Positions 27,201 to 35,365 of a stretch of DNA of 64,000 nucleotides are shown here, piece after piece; position 1 is the stretch's first letter; every line of letters begins with the position of its first letter. The DNA lies in NCBI GenBank assembly GCA_037388505.1, contig JARRKC010000022.1, forward strand, positions 5,512-69,511, given 5' to 3'. Origin of the DNA: JARRKC01 sp037388505 (lineage in GTDB: Bacteria > Acidobacteriota > UBA6911 > RPQK01 > JAPXNP01). Position numbers and translations under genes: made by a program. The notes under the pieces were generated by a model, which was not told the DNA's origin, ran no database searches, and saw only the letters and a list, made by a program, of their open reading frames with translations.

Positions 27201-27492
27201 CTTCATCGCCGGCGCCGGAATCGTCGTGCGCAATTCGATCATTCTCGTCGATTTCGTGGAACTACGTCTCCAGGAAGGGATGTCGCTGGCCGATGCGGTC
27301 GTCGACGCCGGGGCGGTGAGATTCCGGCCGATGCTGCTGACCGCGGCGGCGGTCATCGTGGGCGCTTCGGTGATTCTGTTCGATCCGATCTTCCAGGGCC
27401 TGGCGATCTCGCTGATGGCCGGAGAAGTGGCGTCGTTGCTGCTCTCGAGGATGACGGTTCCGGTGCTGTACTACATGGTGGGAAAGAAGTAG
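24265..27492 (+). CDS. RND-family efflux pump, inner-membrane subunit (contains assembly gap)
   Basis: Proton-driven AcrB/CusA-superfamily transporter of about 1075 residues as assembled. Twelve TM segments and two large periplasmic loops are visible, with the TM4 proton-relay Asp pair in GILVDDAIVVVENI and the matching TM10 region GFIAGAGIVVRNSIILVDF. Seven N at 25504-25510 interrupt the TM3-TM4 loop between LALTLV and VTLFALIFSIG. The frame is kept, but family members have roughly a dozen residues there, so real sequence is missing. The insertion KRRSGGEGGDGHEEEG after TM6 is normal for a cytoplasmic loop. Variation from drug to metal pumps prevents a substrate call; absence of Met-rich or metal motifs argues mildly against CusA. 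Confidence 0.92.
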   Translation: MKQIGIAGKLAHAFIDSKLTPLLVGAAILLGAGAVFMLPREEEPQIIVPMIDVFVQMPGASAREVEERVTKPMEKLLWEIPGVEYVYSTSSPGSSMAIVRFYVGENEEDAIVRLNQKMSANYDLIPPGAGPPLIKPRSIDDVPILALTLWSEHEDHFMLRRVAAQLHDQIKQVQDVSEVTLIGGQRRQVRVLLDPARMEALHVSPTLVSRMLQRSNQQMQAGEFSQANHDYLVDTGGFLKDADDVRNVVVAVYQGRPVYLKDVAKIEDGPEELANYVLYGQGPAGAESTEVGSHSVGPESKEDGTVKEAGVVGNAFPAVTISVAKRKGTNAIVVADHVLEKVEAMRGVLVPDDIHLTVTRNYGETAEAKSDELLFHMLLAILSVTVLIWLTLGLRESGIVAIAIPVTLALTLVXXXVTLFALIFSIGILVDDAIVVVENIVRHYRLPGNRNRSIVQVAIEAVDEVGNPTILATFAVIAAIIPMAFVRGLMGPYMRPIPVGASFAMIFSLLVAFMVTPWASIRLLKRRSGGEGGDGHEEEGFTTRLYRQVMGRLIHVPALRYGFLAGVVVLLLGALAMVGLKLVTVKMLPFDNKSEFQVVVDMPEGTTLEDTAAVTHDIGRYLSTVPEVTNYEMYVGTSSPYNFNGLVRHYFMRRMPFQADIQVNLVSKEERSRQSHQIAKMVRPKIQEIARRHGAAVKVAEVPPGPPVLQTLVAEVYGPSYKGQLELAARIQKIFEQTEGVVDVDSYIEADQPKYVFHINQEKAALSGVSVEQIVAATRMALGGMKAGLLHVPSEKEDVDIVLRLPEPSRSSIPDLLSLRLMGQGGQMVPLGELVKVQKTIQDKSIYHKNLKPVVYVTGDVAGQEESPVYAILKLSDAVSELKIPEGYQIAQYTAEQPFSTEKYAVKWDGEWHITYEVFRDLGIAFAVVLVLIYILVVGWFQSMLTPLVIMAAIPFSLVGILPAHWAMGAFFTATSMIGFIAGAGIVVRNSIILVDFVELRLQEGMSLADAVVDAGAVRFRPMLLTAAAVIVGASVILFDPIFQGLAISLMAGEVASLLLSRMTVPVLYYMVGKK
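25504..25510. other. Assembly gap (7 N) inside RND pump gene
   Basis: Seven ambiguous bases lie within a coding region. Flanking codons stay in frame, but family comparison implies that more residues are missing than seven bases can encode. It is likely a scaffolding or consensus gap of unknown true size. Confidence 0.95.
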
Positions 27493-27635
27493 TCGTTCTG
27501 CTCTGGAAATGGGACGTATAGGACGTGGGACTGACAGGATGCGTCGTATATGTCCCCCAGGTCCTATGCCTTTCCCTGAAACCCGGGCGCTCGCTCGGGC
27601 GTCGTTGATAGAAACTACTTGGAGAAACCAACACA

Positions 27636-27866
27636 ATGACTGTTGAACGCTATCTCAGACTCGCAGCTGGGTTTTTCGTCCTGTTGAGCCTCGCTTTGGG
27701 ACAGTGGGTGAGTCCTTACTGGTATCTGTTCACCGCCTTCGTCGGGTTGAACCTGTTCCAGTCCGCGTTTTCGAACTGGTGCCCCCTGATGTCCATTCTG
27801 AAGAAACTGGGCGTCCGAAGCGGCGAAGGGCCGGGGACCTCGACGGCTCAGACCGCCAAGATCTAG
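27636..27866 (+). CDS. DUF2892 inner-membrane protein (YgaP membrane-part-like)
   Basis: This 76-residue protein shows the DUF2892 signature: N-terminal VERYLRLAAGFFVLLSLALG, then YWYLFTAFVGLNLFQSAFSNWCPL with the conserved Cys-Pro, then a short basic tail. Two TM helices. The family often sits beside rhodaneses or efflux and sulfur genes, and its role is unknown. It lies 143 bp after the RND pump on the same strand, with TTGGAG before the start, so it may be the last gene of that unit or independent. Confidence 0.85.
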   Translation: MTVERYLRLAAGFFVLLSLALGQWVSPYWYLFTAFVGLNLFQSAFSNWCPLMSILKKLGVRSGEGPGTSTAQTAKI

Positions 27867-27897
27867 TACCCAAAGGAGTTCCGGCAAACGGGCTTGC

Positions 27898-28896
27898 TCA
27901 ATCTGTTCGCGGACGCAGGACTTCGCAGTCCAGCCCCGCCAGTTCGGACCGCAGCCGCTCGAATCGCTCCGGGTCCTCACAAATGCCGACGATCGATCCG
28001 CCGGATCCCGCGTACTTGGCGCTGACTCCGATTCGCCGTGCCGCTTTGACCATCTCCACGTTGACGGGATCGAGACGCACCAGACGGCTCCGGATATCGA
28101 AGTTACGGTCCATCAGTCGCCCGACCGCAGCATAGTCGCCGGCCAGAAGAGCCTGTCGCCCTGCTTCGGCCAGCCTCGCGAACTCCTGCATGGCGTGAAC
28201 GACTTCGGCGTCACCCTGAATCCACCGTTCGCGTAGGTTGCTGTGATAGATCCCGGAGATCTGGCTCAAGTTCCGGCGGTAGGCGATGTAGAGGGGAGGC
28301 AGGAGGCCTGGATTGAGCACCTCGTACTCGCCGAATCCTTGCCGTTCGAAATGCTCGCGGGCGAAATCCATGTAGACCAGGCCCCCGTAGACTTGACAGA
28401 CGCGATCCTGCAGTCCGGCCGCGATACCGATTTCTTCAGTCTCCACCGAGAGAACCAGGTTGGCGAGGACCGGGTTGGGCACGTCGACGCCGTAGAACTC
28501 CATCAACGCGCGGAACGCCGCCGTCACGATCGCGCTGGAACCCGCCATGCCGACCTGCCGGGGGATGTCGGTCTCATAACGAAGCGCAAAATTCCGCTGG
28601 GGCAGTTCGATGCTTTCTCGACGGCAGAATTCGGTGAAGACCTTGATCGTGGCCTTGATCAGACGCAGCCCGCCGTACAGGCCGTTCAGCCTGACATCGT
28701 CGACGAGTTCACCGAGACTCGAGAATTCACAACGATCCTGGCGGCTGAGGATGATTTCCAGCTCCGGCCATTCATACAGGACGATCCGCGCGCGGAAATC
28801 CCGAAAGGTGACGGAGACGGTCTTTCCGAAATAGCCGTCGGAAGGGTTTCCCAAGAGCCCGGCCCGAGCGTGGGCCAGCTTCTCAATGATCTGCAT
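27898..28896 (-). CDS. GHMP-family sugar kinase, glucuronokinase-like
   Basis: ATP-dependent small-molecule kinase of the GHMP fold, 332 residues. Motif 1 is AHARAGLLGNPSDGYFGKT, the ATP-binding motif 2 is PRQVGMAGSSAIVTAAF, and motif 3 is YAGSGGSIVGI. The N-terminal LLGNPSDxYxGKT wording resembles plant glucuronokinases, which make glucuronate 1-phosphate, more than galactokinases or mevalonate kinases; this is from memory of the family. It overlaps the end of galU by 14 bases, so it is translated from the same message. A kinase forming a sugar 1-phosphate next to a UTP:sugar-1-phosphate uridylyltransferase suggests salvage of a free sugar or uronic acid to its UDP form. A heptose kinase is the main alternative. 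Confidence 0.82.
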   Translation of the reverse strand: MQIIEKLAHARAGLLGNPSDGYFGKTVSVTFRDFRARIVLYEWPELEIILSRQDRCEFSSLGELVDDVRLNGLYGGLRLIKATIKVFTEFCRRESIELPQRNFALRYETDIPRQVGMAGSSAIVTAAFRALMEFYGVDVPNPVLANLVLSVETEEIGIAAGLQDRVCQVYGGLVYMDFAREHFERQGFGEYEVLNPGLLPPLYIAYRRNLSQISGIYHSNLRERWIQGDAEVVHAMQEFARLAEAGRQALLAGDYAAVGRLMDRNFDIRSRLVRLDPVNVEMVKAARRIGVSAKYAGSGGSIVGICEDPERFERLRSELAGLDCEVLRPRTD

Positions 28897-29770
28897 GCAG
28901 TCTGGCCTCCACGAAGCTCTTCAGCTCCGGCCCGAATTCCGGATCGTCGAGGGCAAAATCGAGGAACGCTTCGAAGTAGCTTCTGAAGTTCCCGATGTCG
29001 TAGCGTCGCTCTGCAGCCGGGAGACGAACCCCCAGGATCGTCTCTCCTTCCTCGATCAGCAGACGGATAGCATCGGTCAATTGGATCTCCCCATTGCGCC
29101 CGGGGGTGGTTTTCTCGATGGCCGTATGGATCTTGGATGTGAAGACGTAGCGGGCTGCAATGGCCAGATTGCTGGGCGCCTCCGAGGGTGCCGGCTTCTC
29201 CACGAGATCCAGGATTCTGAAAACCTTTCCGTTCTCAGAGGGACGCACGACTCCATAGGAGCCCAGATACTCCGGTTTCACCTCCTCGACGGCAACGACC
29301 GCAGCTGGCCGTTGTTCCTCGAAGGCCCCGATCATCTGCCGAACCACCTGCGAACACCCATGGAGTCCCAGAATACTGTCGCCGAGAGCGACCACGAACG
29401 GGCGATCCTGAGTAAACTGGCGGGCGCACAGAACCGCATCCCCCAGTCCTTTCTGCTTGCGCTGGCGGGTGAAGAAGAACTGAAGTCGCATCCGCTCGTA
29501 TTCCAGTTCAGGCAGAAGTTCTTCTTTCCCGTTTTCACGAAGATGTCGTGTGAGTTCATGATCGAAGTCGAAGTGGTTCTCGATGGACGTTTTGCTCTTG
29601 CCCGTCACGAGCAGGATCTGCTTGATGCCGTTCGCCTCCATCTCTTCGACGACGTATTGAACAACCGGCTTTTTGGCAACCGGCAGCATCTCCTTGGGCT
29701 GCGACTTGGTTGCCGGGAGCAGGCGGGTGCCCAGACCGGCGACAGGAATGACTGCAGTGTGAATCTCCAA
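28883..29770 (-). CDS. galU: UTP-glucose-1-phosphate uridylyltransferase
   Basis: Makes UDP-glucose from glucose 1-phosphate and UTP for polysaccharide and glycan synthesis. The nucleotidyltransferase signature AGLGTRLLPATKSQPKEMLP, followed by KPVVQYVVEE, is at the N-terminus, and the body (GLGDAVLCARQF, VVALGDSILG, GEIQLTDAIRLL) matches GalU throughout. I place the start at TTG 29770, giving 295 residues as usual for GalU. The ATG at 29896 would add 42 unlike residues and overlap the divergent gene. A purine-rich GGGAGAGG lies about 10 bases before that TTG. The downstream kinase overlaps its end. Confidence 0.92.
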   Translation of the reverse strand: MEIHTAVIPVAGLGTRLLPATKSQPKEMLPVAKKPVVQYVVEEMEANGIKQILLVTGKSKTSIENHFDFDHELTRHLRENGKEELLPELEYERMRLQFFFTRQRKQKGLGDAVLCARQFTQDRPFVVALGDSILGLHGCSQVVRQMIGAFEEQRPAAVVAVEEVKPEYLGSYGVVRPSENGKVFRILDLVEKPAPSEAPSNLAIAARYVFTSKIHTAIEKTTPGRNGEIQLTDAIRLLIEEGETILGVRLPAAERRYDIGNFRSYFEAFLDFALDDPEFGPELKSFVEARLHADH

Positions 29771-29894
29771 TCCTCTCGTTCCTCTCCCGGGGCATCGGTT
29801 GCCGCCCCGTTTCGAACATGCAAAAATCCCGAAGGATTCTATGCCGGTAGGAAAGCCGCGGGCAAGGTGTGTGCAATCGACACGTGGAGGGACC

Positions 29895-31106
29895 ATGAGA
29901 ACGATCGGAATAGGGATCGTGGGAGCAGGCTTTTTGGCGCAGACACGGGGACGCTGTTATTCCAGGGTTTCGGGTGGACGCCATGAGCTGGTTGCGGTAG
30001 CCGACACCGACACGGCACGCGCGCGTGCCTTCGCCGATCGATTTGGTGCGAGGCAGGTCGCAGGCGATCTTCAAGATATCCTGGAAATGCCCGAGATCGA
30101 CGTCGTGGACCTCTGTGTGCCGAACCATCTGCATCAGCCAATGACCGAGGCTGCGGCCGCGGCAGGAAAACACGTGGTCTGTACCAAGCCGCTGACGGCC
30201 TACGTGGGGCAGGACCTTCCGCCCGATGCACCCGAGGAAGAGGTCTCCGCTCAAGGACGTGGCCACATGCTGCGGCATGCTGTCGACGCGGCCTCCTCCA
30301 TGGTCGAAGCGGCTGATCGGGGTGCGGTCATGCTGATGTACGGCGAAAACTGGGTGTACTCGCCGTCGGTGCAGAAGGTCGCACGCCTCATTGAGACCTC
30401 CCGAGGGACGATACTCGAGATGCGAGGCGGCGAGTGTCACAGCGGCTCCCATTCACCCTTCTCGAAGGCCTGGAAATACGCAGGGGGCGGCGCGCTGATC
30501 CGGCTGGGCGCTCATCCTGTCGGGACCATGATCTATCTGAAACAGGTGGAGGGGCTGGTGCGGGATGGGAAGCCCATCCGACCCGTAGCGGTGACAGCCG
30601 AGGTGAGCGACCTGAGCCGGATCCGTTCCCTCGATGGAGAGGCCCGTCCATGGGTGGCAGGCGGCTGGAAGGATGTCGAGAACTGGGCATCGCTGGTCCT
30701 TTCGTTCGAGGACGGAGCCCGGGGAATCGTCTGGGCCTCGGACGCTGTGCTCGGCGGCATGGAGAGCCGCTTGGACGTACTTCTTTCGAACTGTCGGTTC
30801 CGCTGCAACTTGAGCCCCAACAACCTCGTGGAGGCGTTCTCTCCGTCGGCCGAGATCTTCGGAAAGGAATACATCCAGGAGAAATTGGAGACGGTCGCAG
30901 GTTGGAGTACGCCGATGCCGGACGAAGACTGGACGTCCGGGCACTGGGGAATGTGCCAATCCTTCGTCGACTCTGTCGCTGAGGGGCGACCTCCAGTCAC
31001 GGATGGGCGTCTGGGCCTCGAAGTCGTGAAGGTGATCTACTCGGCCTATCTGTCGGCGCAGGAGGGCCGCCGCGTGGATCTTGGCCGCGACGACGCAACG
31101 TCGTGA
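29895..31106 (+). CDS. Gfo/Idh/MocA-family NAD(P)-dependent oxidoreductase
   Basis: ATG 29895 has GGAGG 4 bases upstream. The 403-residue protein begins with the Rossmann motif GIGIVGAGFLA, continues with the acidic end of strand two (VAVADTD), and has the family CTKPL loop where EKP is usual. The second half is the alpha/beta dimerisation domain with SPSVQKVARLI and GGGALIRLGAHPVGTM, containing the likely catalytic His. Members oxidise or reduce sugars, inositols or sugar nucleotides. The divergent galU/kinase unit, 124 bp away, hints at a sugar or uronate substrate, but that is context only. Confidence 0.87.
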   Translation: MRTIGIGIVGAGFLAQTRGRCYSRVSGGRHELVAVADTDTARARAFADRFGARQVAGDLQDILEMPEIDVVDLCVPNHLHQPMTEAAAAAGKHVVCTKPLTAYVGQDLPPDAPEEEVSAQGRGHMLRHAVDAASSMVEAADRGAVMLMYGENWVYSPSVQKVARLIETSRGTILEMRGGECHSGSHSPFSKAWKYAGGGALIRLGAHPVGTMIYLKQVEGLVRDGKPIRPVAVTAEVSDLSRIRSLDGEARPWVAGGWKDVENWASLVLSFEDGARGIVWASDAVLGGMESRLDVLLSNCRFRCNLSPNNLVEAFSPSAEIFGKEYIQEKLETVAGWSTPMPDEDWTSGHWGMCQSFVDSVAEGRPPVTDGRLGLEVVKVIYSAYLSAQEGRRVDLGRDDATS

Positions 31107-31111
31107 CCGTC

Positions 31112-31395
31112 GTGCCCGTGGTGGTGAGTCCCGGCGGAACGATCAGGGAGGATGCACCACAACGGCACGACGACACAGCGTGGTGCCCGTGGTGGTGAGT
31201 CCCGGTGGAACGATCAGGGAGGATGCACCACAACGACACGACGACACAGCGTGGTGCCCGTGGTGGTGAGTCCCGGTAGAACGATCAGGGAGGGCGGACC
31301 ACAACGGCACGATGACACAGCGTCGCGCCCGTGGTGGTGAGTCCCGGTGGAACGATCAGGCAGGGCGCACCGCAACGACGCGACGTGTGCGACGT
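31112..31395 (+). repeat. Tandem hairpin array, 4 units of 71 bp
   Basis: Units start at 31112, 31183, 31254 and 31325. Each has a left arm GTGCCCGTGGTGGTGAGTCCC, a middle GGAACGATCA, and a right arm GGGAGG...CACCACAACGGCAC, so each folds into an imperfect hairpin with TCCC/GGGA as inner stem. The units differ by only a few substitutions. The array fills the gap between the oxidoreductase and cytochrome genes. The same architecture recurs at 63.6 kb with a longer period. Confidence 0.85.
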
Positions 31396-31397
31396 TC

Positions 31398-31406
31398 TGG
31401 TATGAT
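31398..31406 (+). promoter_or_regulatory. Extended -10 promoter of cytochrome gene
   Basis: TGGTATGAT forms an extended -10 (TG at 31398-31399, TATGAT at 31401-31406) at the end of the hairpin array, 19 bp before the cytochrome start. No clear -35 box. Confidence 0.4.
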
Positions 31407-31424
31407 CTTTTCAACCGGATCCCT

Positions 31425-31868
31425 ATGAAAAGAAGCCGAATGCACCATTGGATGCTTCTGTCTGCCTGCCTCCTGGCTCTTTTCGTGGTCGTCTCGGCGT
31501 TTTCGCAGGATTCCGTCGAAACAAACAGCCAGGCGCAGATCGAGCGCGGCAGGTACCTCGTCAACAACGTGGCCAAATGCATCGAGTGTCACACACCCCG
31601 CGACGAGGAGGGTCGAATCGACCGGCATCGACTGCTCGAGGGCGCCCCGATCCCCGTGAGCTCTCCATTCTCCAACCGTCAATGGGCCTTCCGGGCTCCC
31701 GCCATCGCGGGACTGCCGGGCTGGAGCCGGCGCGAGGCCGTCTATTTGCTCATGCACGGTCAGCGTGAGGGCGGGCAGGTTCCCCGCGGACCGATGCCGC
31801 AGTTCGGAATGAGCCGAGAAGATGCGGAAGCGGTAGTGAGTTACCTTTTGTCCCTCCACTCGAAGTGA
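31425..31868 (+). CDS. Exported mono-haem c-type cytochrome
   Basis: A 147-residue protein with a signal sequence (WMLLSACLLALFVVVSAFS) and a single haem-binding CIECH motif near residue 54, in the context ERGRYLVNNVAKCIECHTPRD. Later Met residues (GPMPQFGM) offer the sixth haem ligand. The text RGRYLV..CxxCHTP is typical of class I cytochromes in dehydrogenase or oxidase complexes; the partner is not apparent. A second possible start at 31440 also gives a full signal. The extended -10 just upstream supports transcription from a local promoter. Confidence 0.87.
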   Translation: MKRSRMHHWMLLSACLLALFVVVSAFSQDSVETNSQAQIERGRYLVNNVAKCIECHTPRDEEGRIDRHRLLEGAPIPVSSPFSNRQWAFRAPAIAGLPGWSRREAVYLLMHGQREGGQVPRGPMPQFGMSREDAEAVVSYLLSLHSK

Positions 31869-31983
31869 GTCGGTTTGTCGGCGACGCAACCGTCCACGCA
31901 TTGTCTCCCTGCCGTCGTTGTGCTTAGATGCTCGGATCGCAGTGAAGAGCACTAACGCGGACGTATTCAACGGGGACAAAGCC

Positions 31984-34900
31984 ATGAAGCTGAGATCTTT
32001 ACTCGTCGTCGTCATGGGTGCCATAGCGGCTTGTCTGTGCGCACAGTGGAGCCTGGCCGAGGTCAATGCCCGCATGTTGCGGCAGCCCGACGTTTCGGAA
32101 GACGAGATTACTTTCGTCTACGCAGGAGACATCTGGGTCGTGCCGAAGCAGGGTGGTGTGGCAAACCGGCTGAGCTCTCCGGAGGGCGAGGAGACGCTGC
32201 CCCGCTTTTCCCCGGACGGATCGCAGATTGCCTTTGTTGCCAACTACGACGGGAACAACGACATCTACGTCATTCCCCGAACCGGAGGATCTCCTCGGCG
32301 AGTCACCTACCATCCGATGGAGGATCGTCTGCTGGACTGGTATCCGGACGGCAAGGCACTTCTCATGGCATCGTCCCGAGCCAGCGGGCGGCAGCGATTC
32401 AACCAACTCTACCGGGTGGATGCGGCCGGTGGCTTGCCGACCAGGTTACCCGTTCCTTACGGAGAGTTCGGCGAGATTTCTCCGGATGGAAAGACCCTGG
32501 CGTACACGCTTCGGACAAGGGACTATCGAACCTGGAAGCGCTATCGCGGCGGGATGAATCCGGACATTTGGCTCTTCAACCTCGAGACTTACGCTTCCGA
32601 GAACGTCACTCACGATTCCGCCGACGACAGCCAGCCCATGTGGCACGGCACCACGCTCTACTTCCTGTCCGATCGGGGTGCCGAGAAACGGCACAACATC
32701 TGGGCGTACGATACGAGCCGCAAATCGGTGCGGCAGATCACTCAGTTTCGGGACTTCGACATCCACTTTCCCGCGATCGGCCCCAAAGACATCGTGTTCG
32801 AAGCGGGAGGACTCCTCTATCTCCTGGATCTCGCCAGCGAGAAATACCATCAGGTTTCCGTCAGGGTGGTCACGGACGAACGAACGCTCAAGCCCCGGAT
32901 CGAGAAGGTAGCCGACCGGATCATGTCGGGCGGAATCTCCTCCACCGGAAAGCGAGCCGTCATTGATGCCAGGGGTGATGTCTTCACACTTCCGGCCGAA
33001 CACGGGGTGATTCTCAATCTGACTCGCGATTCGGGTGTTGCGGAGCGGGATCCGGAGTGGTCGCCGGACGGCAAGAAAATCGTCTATTGGAGCGATCGCT
33101 CCGGCGAATACGAGTTGACGCTGAGGAATGCCGACGGGACCGGTGACGAGGAGAAGCTGACCACGCTCGGACCCGGCTTTCGATACACCCCGTTCTGGTC
33201 GCCGGACAGCAAGAAGATCGCCTTCGTCGACAGTGCCATGCGGATCCAGGTTCTCGATCTCGATACCCGTCAGGTGACTGAAATCGACCATGGCCTTCGC
33301 ATGTTTCAGGGGGCGCTGGCCCGCTTTCGGGTGGGCTGGTCTCCGGACTCCCGTTGGATCGCCTACCATCTGGACACCCCGCATCAGAGCCACAAGATCT
33401 GCGTCTACGATTTCGAGAAGAAAGAAAGGCATGAACTCACGTCGGGCTTCTACGACGATTCCTATCCGGTCTTCGATCCCAAGGGTGAGTACCTCTACTT
33501 CCTGACCAATCGAACGTTCAGCCCCCAGTACAGCGACTTCGACAACTCCTGGATCTACGCCAACAGTACCCGGATCGCCGCCGTACCGCTGACCGGCCGG
33601 GTCGCTTCCCCTCTGGCTCCTCGAAATGACGTGGAGGGTACCGAGAAAGAAGAGGGTGAGAAGAAAGAAGGTGAAGCAGAGAAGGGCAAGGAAGCCCAGA
33701 AACAGGAGGAGGCGCAGAAGGAGGAAGCTGCTACAGATACGGAGGCGGCGAAGGGCGAGGCCAAAGCGGCCGGGGAGGGCTCCAAACCGTCGCCCAAACC
33801 GGTGGAGATCGAGTTCGACGGCTTCGAGGGACGCCTCGTGCTGCTGCCTCCGGAAGCCGGCAACTACTCCTCTCTGACTGCGGCGGAAGGAAAGGTGCTT
33901 TACCTCAGAGGCCCTCGGACCGGAGCAGACCCGAACGCCAAACCTCAGCTCTTCTTCTACGATCTGAAGGAGCGGGAAGAGAAGGAGATCGCTTCCAACA
34001 TCAACGGGTATGACCTGTCTGCCGACGGCAAGAAGCTCCTGGTTCAGCGGGAACGCACGCTTGCCATCATCGATGTCGCACCGAAGCAGGAACTGAAGAA
34101 ACAGCTCCGGACCGGGGATCTGGAAACGGTGGTCGATCCTCGCGCCGAATGGCATCAGATCTTCAACGACGCCTGGCGCCTGGAGCGGGATCTCTTCTAC
34201 GATCCCGGGATGCACGGCGTCGACTGGAACGCGATGCGGGACCGGTACGGCAAGCTGATCGATGATTGTGTCACGCGCTGGGACGTCAACTTCGTCCTCG
34301 GAGAACTGGTTGCAGAACTGAACTCATCGCATACCTATCGAGGTGGAGGCGACACAGAACATGCTTCCCACATCGGAGTGGGACTGCTGGGAATCGATTG
34401 GGCGCTGGATCAGGGTGCGTTTCGCATCCAACACATCGTGCGCGGTGCGTCATGGGACAGTGAAGTGCGCTCGCCGCTGGCGGAACCCGATGTCGAGGTC
34501 AAGGAAGGGGACTACATCCTGGCGGTCAACGGTGTCCCGATGGATGTCACCAGAGAGCCCTATGCCGCCTTTCAGGGGCTGGATGACAAGGAAGTTCTGC
34601 TGACCGTCAACGGCCAGCCGACGATGGACGGATCACACCAGATCCTCGTCAAGACTCTGTCGGACGAGACCCGTCTTCGTCATCTCGAGTGGATCGAGCA
34701 GAACCGCAAGCGGGTCGATGAAGCCAGCAACGGGCGTGTGGGATACATCTACGTGAGGAGCACCGGCATCGACGGCCAAACCGAACTGGCCAGGCAGTTC
34801 TACGCGCAGTTCACGAAACCTGCTCTGATCATCGACGAGCGCTTCAACAGCGGTGGCCAGATTCCCGATCGCTTCATCGAGCTGCTCGACCGCAAGCCGC

Positions 34901-35337
34901 TGAGTTTCTGGGCGGTCCGGAATGGACAGGACTGGCAGTGGCCGCCGGTGGCCCATTTCGGCCCCAAAGTGATGCTCATCAACGGCTGGAGCGGCTCAGG
35001 CGGCGACGCATTTCCGTACTACTTCCGTGAAGCCGGCCTGGGCCCGCTCGTCGGGACGACGACCTGGGGCGGACTCATCGGAATCTCGGGCGCCCCTCCC
35101 TTGATCGACGGTGGCGCGGTCACGGTACCGACGTTCCGAATGTACAGCACCCGCGGGCAGTGGTTCGACGAAGGTGAAGGGGTCGAGCCGGATGTCGAGG
35201 TCGTCGAGGATCCCACGCAGATGGCGAGGGGGACCGATCCTCAGTTGGAGCGGGCGATCCAGGAAGTGATGAAGCTGCTGGAGGAAAAACCGCCCGTGGA
35301 GCCGAAGCGGCCCCCTTACCAGAATCGGTCTCACTGA
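31984..35337 (+). CDS. Tricorn-type S41 protease
   Basis: Large (1117-residue) exported peptidase that trims peptides. Parts in order: signal peptide (LLVVVMGAIAACLCAQWSLA), two N-terminal beta-propellers of PD40 repeats (SPDGSQIAFVANYDG, SPDGKKIVYWSDRSG and others), a highly charged Glu/Lys/Ala linker at about residues 549-600, a tricorn C1 helical domain, a PDZ domain (KEGDYILAVNGVPM), and the C2 S41 core. The catalytic region shows His783 in LNSSHTYRGGGD and a probable nucleophile Ser1005 in GWSGSGGDAFP. The start at 31984 is chosen for the signal peptide. Tricorn homologues often work with aminopeptidases; an M1 enzyme is encoded at 39 kb. Confidence 0.92.
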   Translation: MKLRSLLVVVMGAIAACLCAQWSLAEVNARMLRQPDVSEDEITFVYAGDIWVVPKQGGVANRLSSPEGEETLPRFSPDGSQIAFVANYDGNNDIYVIPRTGGSPRRVTYHPMEDRLLDWYPDGKALLMASSRASGRQRFNQLYRVDAAGGLPTRLPVPYGEFGEISPDGKTLAYTLRTRDYRTWKRYRGGMNPDIWLFNLETYASENVTHDSADDSQPMWHGTTLYFLSDRGAEKRHNIWAYDTSRKSVRQITQFRDFDIHFPAIGPKDIVFEAGGLLYLLDLASEKYHQVSVRVVTDERTLKPRIEKVADRIMSGGISSTGKRAVIDARGDVFTLPAEHGVILNLTRDSGVAERDPEWSPDGKKIVYWSDRSGEYELTLRNADGTGDEEKLTTLGPGFRYTPFWSPDSKKIAFVDSAMRIQVLDLDTRQVTEIDHGLRMFQGALARFRVGWSPDSRWIAYHLDTPHQSHKICVYDFEKKERHELTSGFYDDSYPVFDPKGEYLYFLTNRTFSPQYSDFDNSWIYANSTRIAAVPLTGRVASPLAPRNDVEGTEKEEGEKKEGEAEKGKEAQKQEEAQKEEAATDTEAAKGEAKAAGEGSKPSPKPVEIEFDGFEGRLVLLPPEAGNYSSLTAAEGKVLYLRGPRTGADPNAKPQLFFYDLKEREEKEIASNINGYDLSADGKKLLVQRERTLAIIDVAPKQELKKQLRTGDLETVVDPRAEWHQIFNDAWRLERDLFYDPGMHGVDWNAMRDRYGKLIDDCVTRWDVNFVLGELVAELNSSHTYRGGGDTEHASHIGVGLLGIDWALDQGAFRIQHIVRGASWDSEVRSPLAEPDVEVKEGDYILAVNGVPMDVTREPYAAFQGLDDKEVLLTVNGQPTMDGSHQILVKTLSDETRLRHLEWIEQNRKRVDEASNGRVGYIYVRSTGIDGQTELARQFYAQFTKPALIIDERFNSGGQIPDRFIELLDRKPLSFWAVRNGQDWQWPPVAHFGPKVMLINGWSGSGGDAFPYYFREAGLGPLVGTTTWGGLIGISGAPPLIDGGAVTVPTFRMYSTRGQWFDEGEGVEPDVEVVEDPTQMARGTDPQLERAIQEVMKLLEEKPPVEPKRPPYQNRSH

Positions 35338-35365
35338 GCAGGCGCGGGCGCACTCGGTTGTTGCC

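Noticed and set aside
31081..31340. Small proteins encoded across the 71-bp array
   Set aside because: Frames are open only because the repeat lacks stops; they repeat the same peptide and have no ribosome binding sites.
31112..31395. CRISPR array
   Set aside because: Units are contiguous and nearly identical with no unique spacers, and each unit is itself a hairpin; no cas genes nearby.
32446..34215. 589-residue minus-strand frame within the tricorn gene
   Set aside because: No family features or start signal; the opposite strand is clearly the tricorn protease.
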